Positions 27,508 through 37,622 are shown, counted from the first letter of the stretch. The stretch is 64,000 nt of DNA from Rhodospirillaceae bacterium BRH_c57 (GCA_000961745.1 LAEA01000152.1:39507-103506); one strand, 5' to 3'. Program-made: numbers and translations. Notes: a model not told the origin generated them from the letters alone.

Positions 27508-27549
27508 TCTGTTCTAATAATAGTTAACTAGAAATGGGAGTTTGAAAAC

Positions 27550-27849
27550 ATGGAGATGGGGAAGGGCATACGAGAGAGCACCATGGTGCTCTCGGCGGAG
27601 CAGGACGGGGTCGAGATCGCTTGGCGGCACGACACCCGCATCTGGACACACACGCCACTCGTCGAGCTTGAGGATGAGATAGATGCGGTGGTTGGTGGTC
27701 GGTGGCGGCTGCGGCCTGGGGCGACCCAGTTCGTTCCGGCTAAGGGTGGCTCCATCAAGAAGGGGTTGACGATTCAGTTTCCGTCGAGAAGCGACAGGGA
27801 CCGCCTCGTCACGTGGTGGCAGCAGAGGCTCGCCAGGGGGCAGAGATGA
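27550..27849 (+). CDS. Hypothetical protein
   Basis: ORF overlapping the NERD gene start. Confidence 0.5.
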   Translation: MEMGKGIRESTMVLSAEQDGVEIAWRHDTRIWTHTPLVELEDEIDAVVGGRWRLRPGATQFVPAKGGSIKKGLTIQFPSRSDRDRLVTWWQQRLARGQR

Positions 27850-28427
27850 AGGGGTTTCTCGCCAGGCTGGCAACATACCCGTTCCGTCTCGCATGGCGTG
27901 CCGTCTTCGGCACCGCTGCCGAGCGGAAGGGCAGACGGGCCGAACTCCGCGTGATACGGAAGCTGGAGGGGAGGGGGATACCCTGCCTCCACGATGTCTA
28001 CGTGAAGCACAAGAACGGGGTGTGGACCCAGGTGGACGTCATCTGCTTCCTCGGCGACCGGATAGGAGTGATCGAGGTCAAGGATTACTCAGGGGTGACC
28101 CGCGTCGTCCCCGCCGAGGCGGTGTGGAAGGTGTCCTACGGCCTGTTCCGGAGCCACGGAATGCGGAACCCGCTGTGGCAGAACGCCAAGCACATCAAGG
28201 CCCTCAAAGGCCGCTTTCCGGGAGCTTGGTACGAGAACGCCGTCGCCCTCATGGGACGTGCCCGCGGCTCCGCCGAAAACGTGTGGAACGGCGTGCCGGA
28301 CTGGATGCCGGCACCCGAGAAGAGAGCCGCAAGGGAGGCTTGGGATGCCATCGTCGAGCACGACCGCTCGATGGATAAGGGCTGGGCCGGCAAAGAGCAC
28401 ATGGCGTGGATAAGGAAGCGTATTTAG
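27846..28427 (+). CDS. NERD (nuclease-related) domain protein
   Basis: KGRRAELRVIRKLEGRGIPCLHDVYVKHKNGVWTQVDVICFLGDRIGVIEVKDYSG. Confidence 0.88.
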   Translation: MKGFLARLATYPFRLAWRAVFGTAAERKGRRAELRVIRKLEGRGIPCLHDVYVKHKNGVWTQVDVICFLGDRIGVIEVKDYSGVTRVVPAEAVWKVSYGLFRSHGMRNPLWQNAKHIKALKGRFPGAWYENAVALMGRARGSAENVWNGVPDWMPAPEKRAAREAWDAIVEHDRSMDKGWAGKEHMAWIRKRI

Positions 28428-28470
28428 TGTCCGCATACGGTATGTTTTTTAAATAAAGGAGCGGGAAATC

Positions 28471-28713
28471 ATGGAATGGTCTGGAAGCGGTCCCACCGAA
28501 GGGGACCAGAGCACGTTGTCGGAAGTCGGCAGCCACCTACAGGGTGGCCTCGCCCTGTTCGGTCTCCTCATCTTCATCGGCGGCCTGCTCACCGTCATGC
28601 GGGCCGGCGACGGCAACAAGGATGGCAAGTCGGGGTGGGGCAAGGCCATCATCATGATGGCGGTCGGCACCTTCATGGTCGTCCTCGGCGGGGGTTCTAT
28701 GTTGGGCGGCTAG
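28471..28713 (+). CDS. Small two-TM protein (T4SS pilin/IcmD-like in size and topology)
   Basis: LQGGLALFGLLIFIGGLLTVMRAGDGNKDGKSGWGKAIIMMAVGTFMVVLGGGSML. Confidence 0.45.
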   Translation: MEWSGSGPTEGDQSTLSEVGSHLQGGLALFGLLIFIGGLLTVMRAGDGNKDGKSGWGKAIIMMAVGTFMVVLGGGSMLGG

Positions 28714-28860
28714 ACTGATGCGGGGGAGAGGGGGAGCGTGGACGCCGCCGTCCTGGGGGGTAGCCTTCGCCCGCAAGATGGCTGAGCCTGGGCGGTGAAC
28801 GCTTGCCACCGAATCAAACGGCATCCAAACTTCCGTTCCGACCCAAAAAGCAAGGAGAGC

Positions 28861-29139
28861 ATGATGAACAAGAGCAATCTCATCGACGCCGTGTGCGACA
28901 GGACCGGGCTGACCAAGGTGGACGCCGGCAAAGCGGTCGATGCAGCTTTTGAAACCATCTCGGCGAGCCTAAAGAATGGCGACGAGGTCCGCCTCGTAGG
29001 CTTCGGAACTTTCAGCGTGAAGGAGCGTGCTGCCCGCGAGGGCAAGAACCCGAGGACGGGAGAGGCAATCTCCATCGCCGCCAGCAAGATGCCGTCGTTT
29101 AAGGCGGGCAAGGGACTGAAGGACGAGGTGAACGCTTAG
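28861..29139 (+). CDS. HU-family DNA-binding protein
   Basis: [32 protein letters not shown]...[28 protein letters not shown]. Confidence 0.97.
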   Translation: MMNKSNLIDAVCDRTGLTKVDAGKAVDAAFETISASLKNGDEVRLVGFGTFSVKERAAREGKNPRTGEAISIAASKMPSFKAGKGLKDEVNA

Positions 29140-29437
29140 GGCATGGGGACGACGAGGGGGCCGGAGCAGCCCCTCACCTCATCCCCGCACACCACGCAGA
29201 TGGAACGTGAGTCCATCTCCGCAGACCTGGCGGCCATCACTGCGGCATGCCTCTCATCGAGCGTCCCCCGTGAAGGGTTAAACTCCAGCTCGACATGCAG
29301 CCGCCCTTCCATGTGGGAGAGGGACGCGACCGTGACGCAGCCGCCCGCAGCACTGAGTGCGGTCGCCATGTGGGTGGCCAACGGGAGCCAGCCGGGAGGC
29401 AGGTCGATGATCTTGCAGTCCCGAATCTTGCGGCATG

Positions 29438-29590
29438 TCAGAGGACACCGAATGCGTTGCACGCTAAGGCACCGGCCCTGAACCGCTTGGACATTGCATC
29501 GGAGAGGCCCATCTCGAAGGCTCGCCCCACGAGACGCTCGACGGTGGCGGGGGAGGGGTCGAAGGCGGCGAAGTTGTCGTTGGCAGCCAT
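29438..29590 (-). CDS. Small hypothetical protein (50 aa)
   Basis: MAANDNFAAFDPSPATVERLVGRAFEMGLSDAMSKRFRAGALACNAFGVL. Confidence 0.4.
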   Translation of the reverse strand: MAANDNFAAFDPSPATVERLVGRAFEMGLSDAMSKRFRAGALACNAFGVL

Positions 29591-29592
29591 GG

Positions 29593-30354
29593 TTATGCTT
29601 CCTCCGACCGCTTGACTTCCCCCAGGTCCTCCGAGCGGACCAACTTTCCGCCCGCGTTGAACTCGGCAAGCCACATTCCGCCAAGTGCGAGGCCGCGCAC
29701 CGTGATGCCGCAGGGGGTCGTAGCCTCGTAGTCCCTGTGATGATGACCATGGATTACGAGCGGAGTCCCGCATCCCCTCGCCAGCGTGGTTAGGGCTGGG
29801 AAGCCCAGTTCGTGCGTGTCGGGAGCTTCGTGCAGTACGAGGAAAGAGAGGCCGTGAGTCTTCGCCGAGGCCCGGAGCAGGTCTGCGAAATCCTCCGGGT
29901 AGATCGAGGTCACATCCTTGAAATGCAGGCCGCCCTTGTAGCGGATGTTCTTCTGCGTCGCTCGGAGCTTGTCCTCCCGCGTCGCGAACTTCGGCTCCTC
30001 GCCGGGCCACCAGATCCGCTGGCGGAACACGCCGCCAAGTCCGGCCCCGACCACGCCTGCATGCGTCCACGTCCGGCAGTGCAACGATTCCTCGGTGGGA
30101 AGGCTCATGAAGCCCTCCCAATTCTCCGAGCAGTCGCTCTCGTGGTTACCGTGGATATACCTGTAGGGGATGCCTGCGTCACGGAGAGCCTGAGTGTCCC
30201 CGGAAGCGGTCACACCCTTCGCTGGGCGCGACCGCTTGCAGTAGACGTCCCCAAGGCAGACGACCGCGTCGGGGCGGTATCCGACCGCCGCCTCCGACAT
30301 GGCCTTCAGCCGTCCATGCGGGTCTCCGAAAAAAATGATCCTCGTGTTCGGCAT
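29593..30354 (-). CDS. Calcineurin-like metallophosphoesterase
   Basis: IIFFGDPHGRL...VCLGDVY...YIHGNHESD...LVIHGHHHRDYE. Confidence 0.9.
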   Translation of the reverse strand: MPNTRIIFFGDPHGRLKAMSEAAVGYRPDAVVCLGDVYCKRSRPAKGVTASGDTQALRDAGIPYRYIHGNHESDCSENWEGFMSLPTEESLHCRTWTHAGVVGAGLGGVFRQRIWWPGEEPKFATREDKLRATQKNIRYKGGLHFKDVTSIYPEDFADLLRASAKTHGLSFLVLHEAPDTHELGFPALTTLARGCGTPLVIHGHHHRDYEATTPCGITVRGLALGGMWLAEFNAGGKLVRSEDLGEVKRSEEA

Positions 30355-30827
30355 GCCTAGCCTTCTCTCGCTCAACGTCAGCAGGGACGGAGCAAGGTCA
30401 GCCTGGCTCCGCAGTCAGTCGGCTATTTCGCCTATGAGGGTCATCATCGTTGTCCTTGAGTGAATTCCGTGTACTTGTATAGCATCGCGGTCAGGTTGTG
30501 TCAGCTCATTTTTCTGATTTCGCCCGCTCTGAGTCCAAGTCGCCAAATAGTTCGTGAAGCTGCTCTTGCCCAACGAGATTCCACTCCAGAACGTCCAGTG
30601 CGGACTTCGCCTTTTCGACCTTCTCCACGGGGATGAGGTGGTAGGGTCCCGTGGCAGTTCCTCGGGTTCTGTCGGGAGCGGACTTGGCTTTCCGTCTGGC
30701 CCCATAGGCAGGTCGGTCCAGTAGTCGCACAGAAGGAGAACGTGCTCGACGAGCGCCTTCGCCTCCCTTTTGCGGTCATCTTCGATGGTGCCCATGTCTT
30801 CTCCTGTCTGCGGTTGCCGCCCACCTT

Positions 30828-31616
30828 TCAGAGGGGCGGAATGGCGAGGGCGATTTTGAATTCGAGGTCGGCGAACGGCTTGCTGGTCCCGAGCATCTTC
30901 GTGGCCCTCGCAACGCCGATACGGAAGTCGGGCCACACCTCGCCGCGCATCACGTCGAAGGAGGAGAAAACGGCGGACAGCGACTTCCTGAAGGCGTCCC
31001 CGGAAGTGATCTTGCACACCCTGATCCGAACCCCGGAGAGGAACTCCTCCTCGCCGGGGCTGAGCTTCAGTTCGACGCCGTCCAAGGATGCCAGCACAAG
31101 CGGCAGGTAGCCGAGGTGCGACCAGATGATCCTTTGCGGAATCCGCACCCCTTCGTAGAAGCAGACCCTGTCGCCCCACTGCTTCGCCCACTCAGCCTCG
31201 CAGGCACTCCTTGCCAGCCTCAGGTGGTCCCTCCGTACTTCGCCCGCGAGGACACGGGAGAGGGCGGCAGACCATGGCCCAGCCTGCAGGATGACGATGC
31301 GTGACACCGACTGCAGGCCGGATGTCAAAACGAACCGCAGGACGATGGCTCCGAAGTGATCTCTTACTGTGAGAATCGGTCCACGCTTTCCGCCCTGGAC
31401 AGAAGCCCCCCCCGCGAAAGGGGTGTGGAGGGTCACGGTGACCTCGTCGTCCTCGTAACCCCAGACGGTCTCGGACGGCTGTCGCATCCAGTAACCCCTC
31501 TGGCGGAGCAGAGCCATCGCGTCCGCACGGTATACCTCGGCCTTGGCATCCATGAGTTCTGCGAGCATCAGTTGGGCCTCGTTGTCATGTTGAGAGCCTT
31601 TCGGACTGCCAGACAT
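30828..31616 (-). CDS. Hypothetical protein
   Basis: Long ORF with protein-like composition. Confidence 0.6.
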   Translation of the reverse strand: MSGSPKGSQHDNEAQLMLAELMDAKAEVYRADAMALLRQRGYWMRQPSETVWGYEDDEVTVTLHTPFAGGASVQGGKRGPILTVRDHFGAIVLRFVLTSGLQSVSRIVILQAGPWSAALSRVLAGEVRRDHLRLARSACEAEWAKQWGDRVCFYEGVRIPQRIIWSHLGYLPLVLASLDGVELKLSPGEEEFLSGVRIRVCKITSGDAFRKSLSAVFSSFDVMRGEVWPDFRIGVARATKMLGTSKPFADLEFKIALAIPPL

Positions 31617-31900
31617 CGTAGGCCTGGCGGAGCGAGCGGAGGTTCCCCAGAGCGGGAGAACACGTCGGAGCAGCTCTCCAGCAGGCCGAGGGCGGCATCC
31701 CGAATGGACCCTTCAGCGGGACTGTGGAAAACCTTGCCGGCATATTACACAAAGGCCTCCTTTTCGGCAACTTTAATGGTAGTAAAAGCTGTTGTCATAC
31801 GCGCTGACCGGGCACCCTCTGCCGCAGGAATTAACACAGGAATTCACAATCTGGCACCAAGCTCTGGAAAAAGCCCAATAGTATGTGACTACTTCCCATG

Positions 31901-31914
31901 TTGACATACGGACA
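31901..31914 (+). promoter_or_regulatory. Dispersed promoter motif GTTGACATACGGAC
   Basis: Motif upstream of 31968 ORF, 17 bp from GATCAT. Confidence 0.6.
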
Positions 31915-31967
31915 CAAAAGACGGATCATAAAAGCATGGTTTAAATGCTGGAAGTGGAGGTCGGGGC

Positions 31968-32336
31968 ATGACGGGATACAGGATGATAGAGCAAGTGGAC
32001 CAGGCTGCCCCGAAGGCGGCTCCGGCACCCGTGAACGAAGGCTACCTTGGCTCGCCGACGCAAGGAACGGTCGGGTACATCGATCCCCAGACTCCTGACG
32101 AAGCGGGGGGCATGCACTTCGTGTTTCTTTACGGCGGCTACTTGTTGTGTGCCATAGGCATTGTTTATTTAGGTTGGAAAATATTAGGGTGGATCGGCAA
32201 GCAGTCCGACATCGGTGTCATAAAGGACATGGGAACATCGCAGGGGCAAGGGTCCTTCATCATGACACCGATCATCGCCGCCCTGTGGTTCCTCGCTGGA
32301 ATGTTTCTTGTGTGGGTTTCTGGATTCATGGTCTGA
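31968..32336 (+). CDS. Small membrane protein, possibly T4SS-related
   Basis: Two TM segments (GGYLLCAIGIVYLGWKILGWIG; TPIIAALWFLAGMFLVWVSGF). Confidence 0.5.
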   Translation: MTGYRMIEQVDQAAPKAAPAPVNEGYLGSPTQGTVGYIDPQTPDEAGGMHFVFLYGGYLLCAIGIVYLGWKILGWIGKQSDIGVIKDMGTSQGQGSFIMTPIIAALWFLAGMFLVWVSGFMV

Positions 32337-32348
32337 CAGTCCTCTCGT

Positions 32349-32390
32349 AAAAGAAGCCCCCGGATTTTGCTGCTCCGGGGGCTTCTTTTA
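32349..32390. terminator. Bidirectional rho-independent terminator
   Basis: AAAAGAAGCCCCCGGA-ttttgctgc-TCCGGGGGCTTCTTTT between convergent genes. Confidence 0.92.
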
Positions 32391-32403
32391 TTGCGGCTCC
32401 GCA

Positions 32404-32961
32404 TCAGATCGTCAGACCCCGAGGTTCAGGGGACATGCAGGGCATCGTGGCGGTGCGGAGCTTGGAGAACATGTCATGCGTCCTGCGAACGGCCATTTCC
32501 ATGCATATGCGTGCTTTGGTCTCCTGCTCGGTCTTTCCCGCAAACAGTCCAGCCTCGCACTCGTCGCGGACCATTTCCGCGACCTCCTCCAAGGCGGCAT
32601 GCATAGCGTTGCGGGATTTCGAGGAAATGACGAGGCTCGCCCGCACGGTGTTCTCGTACTCGGACGCCACGGCCTCCAAGGCGTCGGGAAGGGTCTCGTC
32701 GTCGAGGCCCGCCTGGATCGCCCTCGCTCCTACGATGCCCGCCTGACAGCCGCCCGCGATCACACGATCTGCGAATTTATCAAGCCGTGCCCCGAACTCG
32801 CATAGTTCCCTTGCACGGGCGAGGCGGCCTTGGTGGGTCGCCTCGTCCTCGCAGGCCGCCACCAAGGCAGCCTTCAAAGTCTCCGGATGAAAGCCATCAC
32901 CGAGTTCTTTTGCTATTCTTTCCGATGACGATAAAACGCTCTGCTGCCAACTTTCCTGCAT
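32404..32961 (-). CDS. Hypothetical protein
   Basis: ORF with protein-like composition, convergent to the terminator. Confidence 0.6.
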   Translation of the reverse strand: MQESWQQSVLSSSERIAKELGDGFHPETLKAALVAACEDEATHQGRLARARELCEFGARLDKFADRVIAGGCQAGIVGARAIQAGLDDETLPDALEAVASEYENTVRASLVISSKSRNAMHAALEEVAEMVRDECEAGLFAGKTEQETKARICMEMAVRRTHDMFSKLRTATMPCMSPEPRGLTI

Positions 32962-33080
32962 GGCTTCACTCCTTCTCGATGGATGCCGGCCATTTCCGGC
33001 GGTGAGTTCCTTGTCTCACACATCTATGCATGTTTCAATTTAAACAGCCCACGAAATGCTTTTATGCAGAGCTGTACGTA

Positions 33081-33094
33081 TTGACATGCGGAAT
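33081..33094 (+). promoter_or_regulatory. Dispersed promoter motif TTGACATGCGGAAT
   Basis: 17-bp spacing to GACAAT. Confidence 0.65.
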
Positions 33095-33195
33095 CTTTGC
33101 CAAGACAATTCGTATGCAGGCATAAGCTACGGGCATTGCCGTCGGCCCTGGCCCGACGGCGGAGAGTGATAACCTTGGAAAAAGTGAGAAGAGTG

Positions 33196-33681
33196 ATGAC
33201 AAAGAACACCAAGAAGAGCGGCACCCGCGACAAGAAGATACAGGTCTCGGTGGAGATTGTCCCTGCTGATTACCATCTGGTAAAGGAATGGGTCGAGGCA
33301 AACTCCACCGTGCAGACCTTCCTCAGCGAGCTCTATGCTGAAGCTGTAAAGATCCTGTCAGGCAAGGTGATCCCGGGGCTTCCCGAAGCCATGAACCGAG
33401 TGGGAACCCGCCCCCTGACCGCGAAGCCGAAGGAGGGCGGGCCTCGTTCTCGTCAAGGCAAGATCACGCTTTCGGGCCACCTCGATGCCACGCCGATCGT
33501 TGCGGCTCACGGGATCGCAAACGACCTACGCCTAAACAAGTGTGACCTGCCCGCCATCGGGCTGGCCCTCTGGTTCGCAAAGTGCGGTATGGGCTTTCCG
33601 GAGTCCTCAAAAGGTGCCGTTCAGCGCCTCGGACGCCACGTACCCGAGAAGGCTGCAAAGATTGAGGGCCTGTTCGCCTGA
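33196..33681 (+). CDS. Hypothetical basic protein
   Basis: ORF with upstream promoter motif. Confidence 0.55.
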   Translation: MTKNTKKSGTRDKKIQVSVEIVPADYHLVKEWVEANSTVQTFLSELYAEAVKILSGKVIPGLPEAMNRVGTRPLTAKPKEGGPRSRQGKITLSGHLDATPIVAAHGIANDLRLNKCDLPAIGLALWFAKCGMGFPESSKGAVQRLGRHVPEKAAKIEGLFA

Positions 33682-33713
33682 AGCGGCCCAGGCCCTCTTG
33701 ACACCCACCGTGC

Positions 33714-34763
33714 TCAAGACTTCTTAGCACGAGCCTTGTTGCCCTTGGAGCTCTCCTCGGGCTCGCCCCCCAGTTCCTTGACCACGTCGTCCATGGTGCC
33801 CGTCTCCAGTACGCGGAGAGCCAGTTCTTCGTCCTCGTCGAGTTCCATTTGCTGGAGCACCTCCTTGTTCTGGAGGATAATGAGGCGGCTGCCCGCTTCA
33901 ACGACCGCTTGGGTGGAGGTTGGGGCTCCTCCGAGTTCACCCTTCACAAGCTTGAGGAGTTCCCATGCCTCGATGGCGGGAAACCAGGCACAGAATGGAC
34001 GCAGTCCCTGTCTGGACTTGGCAATATAGTTGACGCCCCGCTTGCCTTCTCGCTCCTTGACCAACCATTTTCCGATGACAACGGCAAGGTCGGGATACTC
34101 CGCTGCCATCTTCTCAAGCTCGGCGATGCGAACCTCACGGTCGAGGGAGTCGAGCCCCTTCTCCATGTAAATATCGTAGGCTTCAAGGCGGTGGGAGGCG
34201 TTCGCCTTGGCCTTCTCGAAGCCGATCGGTGCATAGGCCCGTGCCACCATGCCCATCCCGGTACCCTTGCGCGATTTCAGCACCTCAGGGTCTCGGAGAT
34301 CACGCTCGATCGGGAGGCGAAACGGCTCGCCTTCCCGCTCACGCTGGCGGGCGTGCAGATCCTCGATCGCTCCTTGCTTCACCCCCTCGATCTGCGCGGG
34401 GGTCGCATCGGGATTATCCTCAAGCAGCCATAGCTCAGCCTGACGGGCAACGGCGGCTTCCTGATGTTGGCTGGTTTCCGAGTACCGGGCGTCCAGGCGC
34501 TCAAGAATCTCGTTCACCGCCATCGCGAAAATATCCTGCTTCGTGATGCTGAAGTCCGCGGCGAGCCGGTCGAGGAGAACGTGGGCCACGGGAGGCAGAT
34601 GCCCCTGAATCTGCTTGCGTCCCTCCCGGCGAACCCCCTTCTTTTGGTCCCCCAACGTGGTCGCCCGGCGTGCACCGGCGAAGCCCAAGATTCGGAGAGA
34701 GACCTCATCCAGAGCGTAACCGCCCGCACGTGCCTGCTCAGACTGCTTCGCCATCTTGCTCAC
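33714..34763 (-). CDS. Hypothetical protein
   Basis: Long ORF, charged composition. Confidence 0.65.
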   Translation of the reverse strand: MSKMAKQSEQARAGGYALDEVSLRILGFAGARRATTLGDQKKGVRREGRKQIQGHLPPVAHVLLDRLAADFSITKQDIFAMAVNEILERLDARYSETSQHQEAAVARQAELWLLEDNPDATPAQIEGVKQGAIEDLHARQREREGEPFRLPIERDLRDPEVLKSRKGTGMGMVARAYAPIGFEKAKANASHRLEAYDIYMEKGLDSLDREVRIAELEKMAAEYPDLAVVIGKWLVKEREGKRGVNYIAKSRQGLRPFCAWFPAIEAWELLKLVKGELGGAPTSTQAVVEAGSRLIILQNKEVLQQMELDEDEELALRVLETGTMDDVVKELGGEPEESSKGNKARAKKS

Positions 34764-34852
34764 TCCCCAACGTGACTATATGTCAATGTTTCGAACACTC
34801 CGTAGCACCGATATAATGCCATGCAGGTTGCCATGTCAACAGGTATGCGAAC

Positions 34853-36625
34853 TTATATGGTAATGCCCGCGAGTTTCTTGGTACGAACCTCGTCCTGGGG
34901 GGCTTTGGAATTGGCCTGTGACACCTTCATCAAATGGGCAGCGACGTTTCGCCGCACGGAAAAATCCCTCATCTCCAGTTCGAGGAAAGGTGCCAACACA
35001 GCCCTGATTTGGTCTCCTGTCATGGGGTTTCCAGGCATATCTTTGTAGCCCCCGAGGACCGCCGCAGTCCCCCGTTCCCTTGTGAGGACGCCGAAGGGAG
35101 TGGTGTCTGGCAACGGCGAATTCCGTCCTGGCCCGCGTCCCCGCACGGAGAGCCTGCCGCACTCGATGTAGGTCGCAGCCTGCCTTTCCCTGGTCGCCTC
35201 GACGGAGGCAGGCAGGGCAGCAAGGTCGTCGGTCGCGGCAATCTCCGACCGTTTCTTGGGGGATAGAGGCACGCCGGAGACGCACCATCCACGCGCCAGG
35301 GCAGGGAGCCTCGCCACGGCCATGGACATGAATTCTTTCGTGCCATCGGGTGAGAAGTCCCGACGCCCGCGCTTCCATGCAGAGTTCACAGTCTCCGAAA
35401 CGGGGTCGCAGGCCGAAGCCAATCCGATGGATGCGGTTCCGGACACGCCGTCGTTCCTCATGGTGGCGTTCAGCGAAGCCGAGGCGGCAACGGAGGGAAC
35501 CTCGACGAGGCACCTCACCCTACCGTCGCCGCATCTGGCAACCGCCTGGTCGGGCATGCCGTCCTTCTTCAGAGCCACCAGGGCACGGTTGATGGCCGCA
35601 ACGACGTGTCGCCCCGCCGAGCGTGCGAAGGAATCCCCACCGTCCGCAAATGCCATGTCGATGTCTGCGAGGGTCACCAGCCTGCCTTCGGAGCCGTCCC
35701 TTGGAAGGAGCCATGCACCGCCAGGCACCAAGTGGTCTCCGAGCGCGGGCACGCTCCCGATGGAGACTCCGGGGGACACCGCCAGTAGAGGGCAGACGTC
35801 GTAATCGATGTTCAGAACCTCGTCTGCGGGCAGTATCTCTCGCCGCATGGCGGCGACTGCCAGCGATTGTGCCAGTTCGACGGCACGATTCCTGTAGTCC
35901 CGCCTGTCGGGGAAGTCCTGCTCATGACTGCCCGTCCGCTCCGCCCATGCCTTCGAGGCATCCCGGACGTCACGCCACTGGGGGAGGGAGGGATCCATGT
36001 CGCTCAGGGCGACGGTCGGGCAGCAGGCGATGGCGTTATCCATCAATCCGACGGGGCGGGAGTCGCCGTCGGCTCCGCGATCTGGAACGACCCACAAGAC
36101 GCGGAAGCGGGCCAGCATCTCGGTTCGGCTGCGCTTTACTGGCGTGGGGGTTCTACCTGCTTCTGAAAAGTCCCATCCCACCAGGTCGCATACCCTGGCA
36201 AGCCGCTTCTTCGCTTCATGCTTCGAGCACCCGAGGGCAGAGGCCGCCTCCGACATAGTGAAGGGGGCGATCCCGGCGAACTCCATGCCGTCGCCCTTCT
36301 GCCAATTCCTGTAGATGTTCAGCGTGCGGGCAAGGGTGGCCGCCGTGGTTTGCTCAGCGATCTGGACTTCAATGCCCCATTCGGAAAAATTTACCGGTTC
36401 GCCGACGTTCTGCTCGACACCTCCCTGTCGCATGTTCGCGTCGGTGATCGTGCTCCGGTCAGCCTTGCCGTCCTCGATCTTTCCATCCCACCCGTTGATG
36501 TTTGCGGAGAACGCAAAGGCATGCTGGAGCAGCCTATGCTCCAGCGATTTGTTGTCGGGGCGGCCTGCCGCTAACCATGCCGACTCTACCTCCGACAGCC
36601 TCCTGTTCATCTCCGCGTCCATCAT
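34853..36625 (-). CDS. Large hypothetical protein
   Basis: ~590-aa ORF with an internal HTH-like stretch (FTMSEAASALGCSKHEAKKRL). Confidence 0.65.
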   Translation of the reverse strand: MMDAEMNRRLSEVESAWLAAGRPDNKSLEHRLLQHAFAFSANINGWDGKIEDGKADRSTITDANMRQGGVEQNVGEPVNFSEWGIEVQIAEQTTAATLARTLNIYRNWQKGDGMEFAGIAPFTMSEAASALGCSKHEAKKRLARVCDLVGWDFSEAGRTPTPVKRSRTEMLARFRVLWVVPDRGADGDSRPVGLMDNAIACCPTVALSDMDPSLPQWRDVRDASKAWAERTGSHEQDFPDRRDYRNRAVELAQSLAVAAMRREILPADEVLNIDYDVCPLLAVSPGVSIGSVPALGDHLVPGGAWLLPRDGSEGRLVTLADIDMAFADGGDSFARSAGRHVVAAINRALVALKKDGMPDQAVARCGDGRVRCLVEVPSVAASASLNATMRNDGVSGTASIGLASACDPVSETVNSAWKRGRRDFSPDGTKEFMSMAVARLPALARGWCVSGVPLSPKKRSEIAATDDLAALPASVEATRERQAATYIECGRLSVRGRGPGRNSPLPDTTPFGVLTRERGTAAVLGGYKDMPGNPMTGDQIRAVLAPFLELEMRDFSVRRNVAAHLMKVSQANSKAPQDEVRTKKLAGITI

Positions 36626-36713
36626 TCCTCCTGTCCCCGCATGGCAACAGTTTATTATCATGTGTTGAATCTATACTCGCGCGCCAAAGGTAGGTTGTCA
36701 AAAGCTAGTATGG

Positions 36714-36812
36714 CTCCCACATGACACCCGGCATTCAGCGCTTACACTCCCACATGACTCCCGTCACGCAGGGCGTCCGCTCCCACATGACACCCAACAT
36801 GCAGGGTTCCAA
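36714..36812 (+). repeat. Three 33-bp direct repeats CTCCCACATGACNCCC...
   Basis: CTCCCACATGAC at 36714, 36747 and 36780, upstream of parA. Confidence 0.9.
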
Positions 36813-36941
36813 CTCCCGCCCCGCTCCCGCTGGGGACAAAATGGGGGGCTTCCGGGAACCTCTCTTGCGGTGGTATACTGCCACCATCGCACATATGGGG
36901 AGCCTGCGAGGCTCCCGTTGGGAACCACGAGGGAGCGGGAC

Positions 36942-37622
36942 ATGATCCTCACGGTAGGTGGAATCAAGGGCGGGTCGGGCAAGACCTCCGTGGCGACTGG
37001 CGTTGCGGTGATGCTTGCCCGGCTCGGACGCCAGGTGCTGCTCGTGGATGCGGACGAGCAGCAGACGAGCATGGATTTCTCGATGATGCGAGAGGCGGCG
37101 GGCGTGGAGCCAATGATCACCACGGTGGCGTTGCACGACACTGCGGTACGCACGGAAGTCCGCAAGATGCTGGACCGCTACGACGACATCGTGATTGACA
37201 CGGGCGGCCGAGACACAACGAGCCAGCGTGCGGCGTTGACGATCTCGGATTTCCTCCTGGTCCCGTTCGTGCCTGGCAGTTTCGACGTTTGGACCTGCGA
37301 GAAGGTCGACAAGTTGGTCGGCGAGTGTGCGGCCATCAATGAGGGCTTGCATGCCTTCAGTTTCCTGAACCGTGCCGACCATCAGGGTGCCGATAACTCC
37401 GAGTCCGCAGAAATCCTCTCGGAAATGGAGCATGTGACCTTCTGGGATGACGTTCGTTTGGGCGTGCGGAAGGCGTTTCGCTCTGCCGGCGGCAAGGGGC
37501 TGGCGGTCTGCGAGTGGAAGGGCGAGAACCGCAAGGGCGATTCGAAGGCCGAGGAGGAGTTCCAGGTGCTGTTCGATCGCATCTGCGGCATCGCCATCAT
37601 TGATCGGAAGGAGGTCGCGTGA
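36942..37622 (+). CDS. parA: ParA-family partition ATPase
   Basis: MILTVGGIKGGSGKTSVATGVAVMLARLGRQVLLVDADEQQTS; IVIDTGGRDTTSQRAAL. Confidence 0.93.
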   Translation: MILTVGGIKGGSGKTSVATGVAVMLARLGRQVLLVDADEQQTSMDFSMMREAAGVEPMITTVALHDTAVRTEVRKMLDRYDDIVIDTGGRDTTSQRAALTISDFLLVPFVPGSFDVWTCEKVDKLVGECAAINEGLHAFSFLNRADHQGADNSESAEILSEMEHVTFWDDVRLGVRKAFRSAGGKGLAVCEWKGENRKGDSKAEEEFQVLFDRICGIAIIDRKEVA

